Source: Clostridia bacterium (GTDB lineage: Bacteria; Bacillota_E; RBS10-35; JAJYVN01). From it: DNA of 6,512 bases. Under the pieces are notes generated by a model. That model was not told the origin of the DNA. It was given only the letters and a program-made list of their open reading frames with translations, and did not search any database. The stretch is taken from assembly GCA_027335545.1 (NCBI GenBank), contig DAHWHV010000509.1, forward strand, positions 1 to 6,512, read 5' to 3'. Below, in pieces: positions 1-5,605 of the stretch (position 1 is the first letter of the stretch; the number at the start of each line of letters is the position of its first letter). A program made the position numbers and the translations under genes.

Positions 1-40
1 AGGGCCTTCGACAGGGCCTTCGACAGGGCCTTCGACAGGG
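1..40. repeat. 12-bp direct tandem repeat, truncated by window edge
   Basis: Three exact consecutive copies of AGGGCCTTCGAC occupy 1-12, 13-24 and 25-36, followed by AGGG as the start of a fourth. Because the array begins at base 1, its true length is unknown. Each unit junction can fold into a very small hairpin with a CGAC loop. The core CCTTCGACAGG resembles short dispersed repeats seen in many environmental genomes, but that comparison is from memory. No gene overlaps it. Confidence 0.9.
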
Positions 41-126
41 ATTGAAGGCGGGAGGCCCGAATCGGTCCCGGGTCCGGTGCCGCAGGGGAACCGGTGGGTG
101 TGGCCCGCGCCGCACCGCCGTTGCAC

Positions 127-135
127 GGGAGGGGA
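127..135 (+). promoter_or_regulatory. Ribosome binding site of the SDR epimerase gene
   Basis: The purine-rich GGGAGGGGA lies nine bases before the TTG at 145. It is 18 bases before the in-frame ATG at 154 and one base before an out-of-frame ATG at 137. The spacing therefore favours TTG-145 as the start. Confidence 0.6.
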
Positions 136-144
136 CATGGCCGC

Positions 145-1182
145 TTGCGGACGATGGTGACCGGTGGGACGGGTTTTCTGGGGTGCCACATCGCGCGTCG
201 GTTTCTGCGCGAGGGGGCGGAGTTGCGGCTGGTGGACCTCCTCCCGTTGGAGGAGCCAGACCTGGTCGGTCGGGCAGAGGCCGTGCGGGCGGACGTGCGG
301 GACGCCGCCGCCATGCGTCAGGCCTGCGCCGACGTGGATGTCGTCGTGCACGCGGCGGCTGCCCTGCCGATCCAGGGCAGCCCGGCCGTGATCGCCGCCG
401 TCAACGTGGAGGGTACCCGCAACGTCCTGGAGGCGGCGCTCGGCGCCGGGGTGCGGCGGGTCATCGCCATCTCCTCGACCGCCCTGTACGGCATTCCCGA
501 GATCCATCCACTGTACGAGGACAGCGCGCTGGCGCCGCTGGGTCTGTACGGGCAGTCGAAATTCGAGTTGGAGCAGGCCTGCCTGGCCTATCGGGCCCGA
601 GGGCTGGACGTGGCCATCGTGCGGCCCAAGACCTTCATCGGCACCGGCCGCCTGGGACTGTTCCAGATCCTTTTCGACTGGATCCAACACGGCAAGAAGA
701 TCCCGATCCTGGGCGCGGGGAACAACCGCTACCAGTTGCTCGCGGTGGCAGACCTGGTGGACGCGCTGTGGCGGATCGCGACGCGCTCCGCGGCCGCCAA
801 CGAACTCTTCAACATCGGGGCGGCCCGCTTCGGCACCGTGCGCGAGGACCTGGAGGCCCTCTGTGCCCACGCGGCGACCGGCAGTCGCCTCGCCCCCGTG
901 CCGGTCGGCCCGGCCGTGGTCGCGTTGCGCGCCCTGGAGGTCCTGCAACTGTCCCCGCTGGTCGAATGGCACTATCGTACCGCGTACAAGGACAGCTTCG
1001 TCTCCGTGGACAAGGCCAAGCGCGTCCTGGAATGGCAGCCAGCAAAGAGCAATGCCGAAGTCCTGATCGAGACGTACGATTGGTATGTGGAGCACTACGC
1101 CGAGTATCTGGGGAAGGTCGGTCTCACGCACCGTGTTCCGTGGGACCAGAAGCTCCTGAAGGTGGTCCGCTTCTTTTTCTGA
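145..1182 (+). CDS. NAD-dependent epimerase/dehydratase (extended SDR family)
   Basis: This is a 345-residue extended short-chain dehydrogenase/reductase, probably acting on a nucleotide-linked sugar or related substrate in the cytoplasm. With the TTG start, the Rossmann strand begins at once (MRTMVTGGTGFLG), with glycines 7, 10 and 13 forming the GxxGxxG cofactor loop. Asp31 after the second strand suggests NAD(H) preference. HAAA at 69-72, the Ser110-Ser111-Thr112 segment and Tyr135-xxx-Lys139 give the usual catalytic set. The C-terminal half (from about 160, RPKTFIGTG) is the substrate domain. Length is normal for the family. An alternative GTG start at 94 adds a poor, Arg/Gly/Pro-rich extension. 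The UPF0104-like membrane gene follows closely on the same strand, so the two are probably co-transcribed. The substrate (epimerase, dehydratase or reductase chemistry) cannot be fixed from sequence. Confidence 0.92.
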   Translation: MRTMVTGGTGFLGCHIARRFLREGAELRLVDLLPLEEPDLVGRAEAVRADVRDAAAMRQACADVDVVVHAAAALPIQGSPAVIAAVNVEGTRNVLEAALGAGVRRVIAISSTALYGIPEIHPLYEDSALAPLGLYGQSKFELEQACLAYRARGLDVAIVRPKTFIGTGRLGLFQILFDWIQHGKKIPILGAGNNRYQLLAVADLVDALWRIATRSAAANELFNIGAARFGTVREDLEALCAHAATGSRLAPVPVGPAVVALRALEVLQLSPLVEWHYRTAYKDSFVSVDKAKRVLEWQPAKSNAEVLIETYDWYVEHYAEYLGKVGLTHRVPWDQKLLKVVRFFF

Positions 1183-1208
1183 CCGCCGGGATCGGCGGGG
1201 CTCCGCCG
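1183..1208 (+). promoter_or_regulatory. Three alternating 6-base blocks able to form competing hairpins
   Basis: CCGCCG at 1183-1188, CGGCGG at 1193-1198 and CCGCCG at 1203-1208 are spaced exactly ten bases apart, with four-base loops GGAT and GGCT. The middle block can pair with either neighbour but not both. The array starts directly after the epimerase stop and ends directly before the GTG at 1209, so one fold would sit against the downstream start. A regulatory role is inference; GC-rich DNA gives such pairs by chance. Confidence 0.35.
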
Positions 1209-2246
1209 GTGCGCGGGCGCCGATGGGCCCGGGAGGGAGCGTGGATCGCCGTCAACTGGAGCGAGCGCCTGCCGCGCCTCCGTCGTGCCACCGTCTGGGT
1301 CGTGGTGGCCTGCGCCGCCGCCTACGCGGTGATCGGCGTGGCCTTTGACGGCGGCCAGGTGGCCGCGCACGGATGGCCCGCCCTCCACCAGCCCTGGCTG
1401 CTGCTGCTGGTCGTGGCCATGGCGCCCGCCAACTACTTCCTGCGCTTCCTCAAATGGCACGCCTACACGCGGCGGCTGGGCTTCGCCCACGTGCCGTGGC
1501 GGGGCAACCTCCTCATCTTCCTGGCGGGGTTGGGGCTGACGCTCACCCCGGGCAAGGTGGGGGAGCTCTTCAAATCCTGGATGCTCTGGGAGCGCTACCA
1601 GGTGCCGGCCGCACGCAGTGCGCCCATGATCGTGGCCGATCGGGTCACGGACGGGTGCGCCATGCTGACCCTGGCCGCAGTCGGCGTCGTCCTGCTCGGG
1701 CGCGGGCAGGTTCCTTACGTGCTGATCGCTGCCGTTGTGATCTTCATCCTCCTGCTGCGCAGCCGGCGCGCGATGCGGGGGTTGCTGCGCCTGCTGGCCC
1801 GCATCCGCCGGCTCCGCCCGTTCGAGGAACGGATGGAGACCCTGCTGGCTTCGGCCCAGGCCCTCTTCGCGCTGGACATCTTCGGCCTCACCTTCCTGCT
1901 GAGCCTGATCGGTTGGGGGTTGGAGGGGCTGATCGTCTTTCTGACGCTGGGCGCCTTCGGCTACCCCTTTCCTGTGGGGGGCTCGCTCCTGGTGGTCGCC
2001 TCCGCCGCCGTGGCCGGCGGCGTATCGGCCCTGCCCGGGGGCATCGGTGCGGCCGAGGGCGTGATGGTGGGGCTGCTGCTCTGGCTGGCGGTGCCCCTCC
2101 CGCTGGCGGTCCTCACCACGTTGATCACCCGCGTGACGACCCTCTGGCTCGGGGTGGCCGTGGGTGTCGTCGCGCTGGGTGCGGCCGAGGCCACGGCCGG
2201 GCGCGCGGGCGCGCCCGGGGGCGGGATGGAGCCTGCGGCGCGGTGA
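1209..2246 (+). CDS. UPF0104 / LPG_synthase_TM-like integral membrane protein
   Basis: The 345-residue protein has about eight hydrophobic segments (near residues 28-46, 60-76, 98-112, 148-164, 168-184, 223-252, 258-276 and 284-325). It matches the YbhN/AglD-type family related to the membrane domain of lysylphosphatidylglycerol synthase (MprF). Visible family features are RFLKWHAYTRRLGF (79-92), LTPGKVGELFKSWML (112-126), the APMIVADRVTDG stretch (138-149) and, near the C-terminus, ALPGGIGAAEG (274-284) with a late Arg308. No soluble aminoacyltransferase domain follows, so it is the membrane part alone. Family members act in lipid or lipid-linked glycan handling; the substrate is unknown. 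Its place just after an SDR sugar enzyme suggests envelope glycan or lipid work. The start is uncertain. GTG-1209 is the only good in-frame start before the first helix, whereas the best ribosome site (GGGAGGGA at 1231-1238) points to an out-of-frame GTG at 1241. Confidence 0.88.
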   Translation: MRGRRWAREGAWIAVNWSERLPRLRRATVWVVVACAAAYAVIGVAFDGGQVAAHGWPALHQPWLLLLVVAMAPANYFLRFLKWHAYTRRLGFAHVPWRGNLLIFLAGLGLTLTPGKVGELFKSWMLWERYQVPAARSAPMIVADRVTDGCAMLTLAAVGVVLLGRGQVPYVLIAAVVIFILLLRSRRAMRGLLRLLARIRRLRPFEERMETLLASAQALFALDIFGLTFLLSLIGWGLEGLIVFLTLGAFGYPFPVGGSLLVVASAAVAGGVSALPGGIGAAEGVMVGLLLWLAVPLPLAVLTTLITRVTTLWLGVAVGVVALGAAEATAGRAGAPGGGMEPAAR

Positions 2247-2270
2247 GCGGGGGTGCGGACCGCGCGCCGC

Positions 2271-2294
2271 GGTGGGGGGCTGGGGCCCCCCACC
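2271..2294. terminator. Hairpin between convergent genes, probable two-way terminator
   Basis: GGTGGGGGG (2271-2279) pairs perfectly with CCCCCCACC (2286-2294) across a six-base loop. It lies 24 bases after the stop of the UPF0104-like gene and just beyond the stop of the oppositely oriented zinc-ribbon gene, the right place to end both transcripts. No T-run follows on either strand. Confidence 0.55.
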
Positions 2295-2297
2295 CCC

Positions 2298-2573
2298 TCA
2301 GCCTCCCAGCTCCGGCACCCCGTCGCCCGTGTAAGGGGCACGGACGAAGGCGATGGGACCGGCCGGTCCGGGGGCCGAGCGCGACTCCAGGGCCAGGGTC
2401 GTTGCGAGCGGCCCGAGATCGTCCGCTTGTGCGCGCAGCCCGGCGGGGGCCCGGCCGGGTCCGGCGAGGGCCCATGCGCCGCACCGGGGACACGTCGGTT
2501 CCACCGAGCCATCGCTGGCCACCGTTACGCGCGCGCCGCAAAACGGGCAAGGGACCCCTCCCACGCCCACCAC
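2298..2573 (-). CDS. Small zinc-ribbon protein, function unknown
   Basis: This predicted 91-residue protein has two Cys pairs, Cys9-x2-Cys12 (CPFC) and Cys28-x2-Cys31 (CPRC), separated by 15 residues with a short beta-hairpin-like stretch between them. This is the usual four-Cys zinc ribbon. The rest (about 35-91) is Ala/Gly/Pro-rich without a recognisable domain. The frame is open further upstream to a GTG at 2609. That start lies inside the 13-bp hairpin after uppP, so GTG at 2573 (or the GTG codons at 2570 and 2564) is preferred; no strong ribosome site settles it. The gene follows uppP on the same strand but is separated from it by that hairpin. Small zinc ribbons serve in protein, RNA or DNA contacts; no function can be assigned. 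The frame being real rests mainly on the conserved Cys spacing. Confidence 0.6.
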   Translation of the reverse strand: MVGVGGVPCPFCGARVTVASDGSVEPTCPRCGAWALAGPGRAPAGLRAQADDLGPLATTLALESRSAPGPAGPIAFVRAPYTGDGVPELGG

Positions 2574-2587
2574 CCCGTGCCTAGCAT

Positions 2588-2621
2588 GCCCGGGTCGGCG
2601 CGGCGCCACGCCGACCCGGGC
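2588..2621 (-). terminator. 13-bp hairpin after uppP
   Basis: GCCCGGGTCGGCG (2588-2600) is perfectly complementary to CGCCGACCCGGGC (2609-2621) across an eight-base loop. It begins 27 bases past the uppP stop and lies before the preferred start of the zinc-ribbon gene. It is most likely a terminator or attenuator that limits read-through from uppP, although it lacks the T-run of a classic intrinsic terminator. Confidence 0.6.
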
Positions 2622-2648
2622 CCCGGCCCGGTGTCCCGGACGGCCGGA

Positions 2649-3509
2649 TCACGCCCCCACGGCCAGCAGGAGCGTGAAGAGCACGCCGGCCGCCACGCTG
2701 ATCAGCGCGAGGGGCAGCAGGCGGCGCGTCTCGAAGTAGCGCATCAGGAAGCGGACGCTCAGGTAGGCGACCAGGCCCGCGACCACGAAGCCGATCCCGG
2801 CCTGCGCCAGGAGCCCGTGAGCCCCCCCGTGGAGCTTGTGCACCTCCAGGGCGCCGGCGGCGAGGATGATCGGCGTGGCCATCAAGAACGAGAAGCGGGC
2901 CGCCGTCTCGTACCCCAGGCCGACGGCGAGCCCGCCGACCATCGTCACCCCGGAACGCGACAGGCCCGGGATCAGGGCCAGCACCTGGGAGACACCAATG
3001 CCCGCCGCCTGGGGGAAGGTCATCGCCGGCACGTTCTCCTCGCGGTGGCGCACCCAGCGTTCGCCGAAGGCCATGATGGCGCCGTTGACGATCAGCAGGG
3101 CCGCGGCGAGCACGGGGGCCGCGAAGAGGTGGGCCAAGGGGTGGCGCAGCAGGAGCCCGACGAGGCCCGCGGGGATGGTGGCGGCGATCAACAGCCAGAT
3201 CGTCTTCTGATCCGGGTCGCTGCGCACGTGCCGGAACCCCTCGGTCAGACCGCGCCACAGGGCTCCGATCAGGCGCACCCAATCCCGCCAGAAATAGAGG
3301 ATCAGCCCCAGGGCCGTGCCGACGTGCAGGCTTACGACGAAGGGGAGGAACTGGGGCCCCGCCTGGTTGATGGGCCAGTGCAGCAGCCGCGGGACGATGA
3401 CCTGGACGCCGAGGCTCGAGAAGGGGAAGAGTTCCGTGAATCCCTGGAGGGCGCTGAGGACCACCGCCTGGACCAGGGAGAGGGTCGCGGCGACGTGGAC
3501 GGCCGTCAA
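2649..3509 (-). CDS. uppP: Undecaprenyl-diphosphatase (UppP/BacA family)
   Basis: The 286-residue polytopic membrane protein dephosphorylates undecaprenyl diphosphate to the monophosphate carrier used for peptidoglycan and other surface polymers; overexpression in this family gives bacitracin resistance. Both diagnostic motifs are present: (E/Q)xxxE as Gln22-Gly-Phe-Thr-Glu26, followed by FPFSSLG (28-34), and PGLSRSGVT (181-189) with Arg185. SLHVGTALGLILYFW (60-74) and the hydrophobic segments are also family-like, and the length matches E. coli BacA (273) closely. The odd point is Val35, followed by Gln36, where the family has the conserved His of SSxGH (His30 in E. coli). The start is TTG-3509, supported by AGGAGG seven bases upstream (3517-3522). 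The upstream gap holds a promoter-like sequence. Assignment to the family is firm; full activity is less sure because of the His change. Confidence 0.93.
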   Translation of the reverse strand: MTAVHVAATLSLVQAVVLSALQGFTELFPFSSLGVQVIVPRLLHWPINQAGPQFLPFVVSLHVGTALGLILYFWRDWVRLIGALWRGLTEGFRHVRSDPDQKTIWLLIAATIPAGLVGLLLRHPLAHLFAAPVLAAALLIVNGAIMAFGERWVRHREENVPAMTFPQAAGIGVSQVLALIPGLSRSGVTMVGGLAVGLGYETAARFSFLMATPIILAAGALEVHKLHGGAHGLLAQAGIGFVVAGLVAYLSVRFLMRYFETRRLLPLALISVAAGVLFTLLLAVGA

Positions 3510-3516
3510 TACGTCT

Positions 3517-3522
3517 CCTCCT
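3517..3522 (-). promoter_or_regulatory. Consensus ribosome binding site of uppP
   Basis: The minus strand reads AGGAGG (part of AGGAGGAG), seven bases before TTG-3509. It fixes this non-ATG codon as the uppP start. Confidence 0.75.
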
Positions 3523-3536
3523 GCGCGTCCTTCCTT

Positions 3537-3559
3537 GGGACGGGACGGGACGGGACGGG
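3537..3559 (+). repeat. GGGAC tandem repeat, canonical G-quadruplex motif
   Basis: Four exact copies of GGGAC (3537-3556) plus a fifth GGG give five runs of three guanines separated by the two-base loop AC, which fits the strict G-quadruplex pattern. The array lies between uppP and the sugar-isomerase gene, 28 bases upstream of the uppP start codon. On the uppP transcript it is C-rich; the quadruplex would form on the DNA plus strand, the uppP template. The end also forms a 6-bp hairpin, CGGGAC (3551-3556) with GTCCCG (3561-3566). Confidence 0.85.
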
Positions 3560-3631
3560 TGTCCCGGACGCGGCCGCCGCTCGCCCGGAGGCGCCCGTCC
3601 GCGCGGGCCAGCGGTGGGCCGCGGTAGGCAG

Positions 3632-3661
3632 ATGCTACGGCCCAGCGACGCTATGTGACAA
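3632..3661 (-). promoter_or_regulatory. Possible housekeeping-sigma promoter for uppP
   Basis: Read on the minus strand, TTGTCA (3661-3656, five of six matches to TTGACA) is followed after 18 bases by TAGCAT (3637-3632, four of six matches to TATAAT). In such GC-rich DNA this pairing stands out. A transcript would begin near 3625 and cross the GGGAC array before the uppP start, giving a leader of about 115 bases. The rest of the 302-bp gap 3510-3811 shows no gene and no clear promoter for the plus-strand gene. Confidence 0.35.
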
Positions 3662-3811
3662 GGGGGAAGGCCTCCGGCGCCGCGACGGGGGTCCACCGCG
3701 CTCCGTGGCAGGTACCGCTCCCCGGTGTCGGCGAATGGGTGCGGACGGGCAGCGCCCGGCGCCTGCGCCGAGCCCTGCCTCCGTTTCAAGGGGCTGGAAG
3801 GGGGACGCTGA

Positions 3812-4621
3812 GTGTACCGGGGAGTTGCCCTGTCCTTCGTCGTCTACGAGCAGCAGGGCCGGGAAAAGGACCTGCCGGCCTACCTGGCGGAGATCGCGGT
3901 CGGTGGCTTCGGCGCGGTGGAGATGCGGCTCGATAAGTTCTTCGGTTCCAAGGACGCCACGGAGGCGGTATCGGTCGCCCTGCGCGTGGACAACCACCGG
4001 GTGTACACCGTCTGCACGGAACTCGAACTGGACGCGGGCCAGGCCACCCAGGCCGTGATGGCCACCGTGACCGCCGCGGAGCGAGCGAAGGCGCGCGACC
4101 TCGACACCAAGGGCGTCGTGCTGGTGCCGCTGGCCGGGGACCGGCCGCGCACGGATGCGGAGGTGGCCGCGGCCGTCGAAAGGATCCAGCAGTTGGCGTC
4201 GAGCCTCCAGCGGCGGGGGCTGTGGTTGGCGCTGCACAACGACCGCGCGGAGAGCGCCGCCGATGCGCGCCTCTACCGCGCCCTGCTGGACGCCACCGCG
4301 GCCAACCAGAACGTCGGCCTGGCCGTCGACGTGGAGTGGCTGCAGCGGGGCGGGGCGGACCCGGTGGCCTTCGTGACCAAATACAAGGAGCGCATCCGTG
4401 CCCTGCATCTGCGGCAGTCCCGCGACGGCATCTGGGCCGAGGATCTGGGGGACGGCACGGTCGACTACCGCGCCGTCGAGAAGGTGACCCGCCCGTTGCG
4501 GACCCAGGACATCTACCTCGTCGCCGAATTGAACTACGCGCCGGAGACGAAGCAGACCCGCCGCCTGGTCGATGACCTCAAGCTCACGCGCCAGTACATC
4601 AAGAAGGTCTTCACGGTCTGA
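3812..4621 (+). CDS. Sugar (phosphate) isomerase/epimerase-like TIM-barrel protein
   Basis: The 269-residue protein is of the xylose-isomerase-like TIM-barrel / AP-endonuclease-2 superfamily, which includes inosose dehydratase and sugar epimerases; it is cytoplasmic with a probable divalent metal. Candidate metal and substrate residues lie on successive strands: Glu37 (AVEMR), His142-Asn143-Asp144 (LALHND, like the YHNHD motif of one subgroup), Asp173-Trp176 (VDVEW), His199 (ALHLRQ) and Glu239 (LVAEL). GGADPVAF (180-187) and GDGTVDY (213-219) are also typical. The GTG start has a ribosome site, GGAAGGGGG (3796-3804), seven bases upstream. The gene stands alone, divergent from uppP and convergent with the membrane gene after it, with a terminator-like hairpin behind. 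The substrate cannot be named. The usual second His of HNH is Asp here and the Lys of LHLKD is Arg, so specificity may differ. Confidence 0.87.
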   Translation: MYRGVALSFVVYEQQGREKDLPAYLAEIAVGGFGAVEMRLDKFFGSKDATEAVSVALRVDNHRVYTVCTELELDAGQATQAVMATVTAAERAKARDLDTKGVVLVPLAGDRPRTDAEVAAAVERIQQLASSLQRRGLWLALHNDRAESAADARLYRALLDATAANQNVGLAVDVEWLQRGGADPVAFVTKYKERIRALHLRQSRDGIWAEDLGDGTVDYRAVEKVTRPLRTQDIYLVAELNYAPETKQTRRLVDDLKLTRQYIKKVFTV

Positions 4622-4627
4622 ACGCCC

Positions 4628-4652
4628 CGCGGCCCCAGGCCCGGGGGCCGCG
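4628..4652. terminator. GC-rich hairpin between convergent genes
   Basis: CGCGGCCCC (4628-4636) pairs with GGGGCCGCG (4644-4652) across a seven-base loop, six bases after the isomerase stop. A second small palindrome, CCCCGATCGGGG, lies at 4659-4670. The 92-bp gap 4622-4713 separates convergent genes, so this can serve both directions. No T-run follows. Confidence 0.55.
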
Positions 4653-4713
4653 CCCGCCCCCCGATCGGGGCCCCGCCCCGGGGGGCCTCGCCGGGGAGCA
4701 CGTGCCCCGCCTC

Positions 4714-5061
4714 CTATCGAGGGGAGGGCGGGCCCGGGGGATTCTTCCCCCGCCCGCCGAAGGCGACGGCCAAGCCGGCCCAGGCCAGGAGGGCGGCCAG
4801 CGCCAGTGTGCCCAGGGGCAGGTGGCTGAGGTGGGCCGCCACCAGGGTCAGGCCGCCGACGAGGCACCCCAGGGGGATCCAGCGCCCGTAGAGTTCCGGG
4901 CCAAGCCCCCGGCGCAGGCCGCCCAGGCCCGCGGTTACCAGGACCAGGGGCCAGTACACCGCGATCAGGCGCGACGGTGGGCCCGTCGCCAGGCCGAGGG
5001 CGGGCAGGGTCAGGGCCAGGGCCGCCCCGAGCAGGGCGGCGGCTACGGTGGAGCGCCACAA
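4714..5061 (-). CDS. Four-helix membrane protein, LiaI/LiaF-like (DUF5668-type)
   Basis: The predicted 115-residue protein has four hydrophobic segments (about 5-25, 33-48, 61-77 and 83-101) and a short Gly/Pro-rich, basic tail. The pattern LLGAALALTLPALGL, then VYWPLVLVTAGLGGLRRG (35-52), recalls the LiaI/LiaF-like transmembrane repeat (helix, WPL-LL-GL, short Arg-rich loop) found in small envelope-stress proteins of monoderm bacteria. No catalytic residue is evident. The frame stays open upstream to 5643, but that part is Arg/Pro-rich and reads antisense to the broken isomerase gene. TTG-5061 has GGGAGGG seven bases upstream (5069-5075) and begins directly before the first helix. An ATG at 5068 is out of frame. 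Codons of this segment end mostly in G or C, supporting a real gene. Family placement is tentative. Confidence 0.72.
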   Translation of the reverse strand: MWRSTVAAALLGAALALTLPALGLATGPPSRLIAVYWPLVLVTAGLGGLRRGLGPELYGRWIPLGCLVGGLTLVAAHLSHLPLGTLALAALLAWAGLAVAFGGRGKNPPGPPSPR

Positions 5062-5068
5062 GGGGCAT

Positions 5069-5075
5069 CCCTCCC
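5069..5075 (-). promoter_or_regulatory. Ribosome binding site of the small membrane protein
   Basis: The minus strand reads GGGAGGG, seven bases before TTG-5061. This supports that codon rather than the far-upstream starts of the same open frame. Confidence 0.55.
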
Positions 5076-5400
5076 GCCCCGGCGCCCGGGGGCGCGGGGG
5101 TGTCGGTGGTCCGTTCGGCAAGCGTACCGCAAACGCACCCCCCGTCGTCCCCGGACCACGCGCGGGGCGACGCGGCTGGCCGCCGTCCCGCACCGACCCG
5201 CGCCGCCTGGGGGTCATGCTGGCCCTGGAGAACCCCTGGGGCCTGACGCCCCTCGGCGTGCGGCGCATCGTCGGGGCGCTGCCCTCCACCTGGGCGTCGT
5301 GCTGGACACGGGGAACTACCGGCGCGCCGCCGGCGACACGTACGCGCAGATGGAGGCCCTCGCCTCCCTCGCCGTGTTGGTGCACGCCAAATCCTACCTC

Positions 5401-5440
5401 GTGGGCTCGTGGGCTCGTGGGCTCGTGGGCCCGTGGGCCC
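5401..5440 (+). repeat. Five-copy 8-bp tandem repeat inside broken gene
   Basis: Three copies of GTGGGCTC (5401-5424) are followed by two of GTGGGCCC (5425-5440), head to tail with no spacer. Eight is not a multiple of three, so each gain or loss shifts the reading frame. The upstream coding piece enters the array in frame 1 and the downstream piece leaves in frame 3. Removing one unit, or four, joins them. Confidence 0.95.
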
Positions 5441-5587
5441 GGAGTGGTACGACCTGGACATCGACTACCCCCGTGTGGGGGCGATCCCGCGGCGGGCCGG
5501 CTACCGAGGGTACGTCTCCCTGGAGTTCGAGGGCCGGGCCCCCGCGGCGCAGGCGCTGCCAGTGGTCCTAGAAGGGCTGCGCCGTGA

Positions 5588-5605
5588 CGGGCCGCGGGGG
5601 GCCCG
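5588..5605 (+). terminator. Weak hairpin at the end of the broken isomerase gene
   Basis: CGGGCC (5588-5593) pairs with GGCCCG (5600-5605) around a six-base loop, followed eight bases later by CTTCTT. It overlaps the last codons of the pseudogene and may be a relic terminator. Support is weak. Confidence 0.25.

Noticed and set aside
1..40. CRISPR array or leader end
   Set aside because: The units are 12 bp, directly abutting, with no spacers and no cas genes in the window.
137..160. Eight-codon ATG mini-ORF (MAACGRW, stop) overlapping the epimerase start
   Set aside because: The ribosome site is only one base before it, and its length and composition show no sign of a leader peptide. Chance is the simpler view.
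42..1200. Open frame overlapping the whole epimerase gene in another frame and joined to the membrane protein
   Set aside because: Its translation is Arg/Gly/Pro-rich with no domain, as expected from a stop-poor frame in GC-rich DNA. Only the part after about 1209 shows real helices and family motifs.
2581..3789. Minus-strand 400-codon open frame over uppP
   Set aside because: It is an Arg/Pro/Gly-rich shadow of uppP, which has complete family motifs in a different frame with a consensus ribosome site.
2253..4058. Long plus-strand open frame of about 600 codons
   Set aside because: It runs antisense to the zinc-ribbon and uppP genes and then out of frame through the isomerase. The translation is charged, low in hydrophobic residues and domain-free.
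3635..5461. Minus-strand 608-codon open frame
   Set aside because: It crosses the intact isomerase and the membrane gene in wrong frames. Its ATG at 5068 precedes a non-hydrophobic Arg/Pro-rich sequence, whereas the nearby TTG-5061 frame gives four clear helices.
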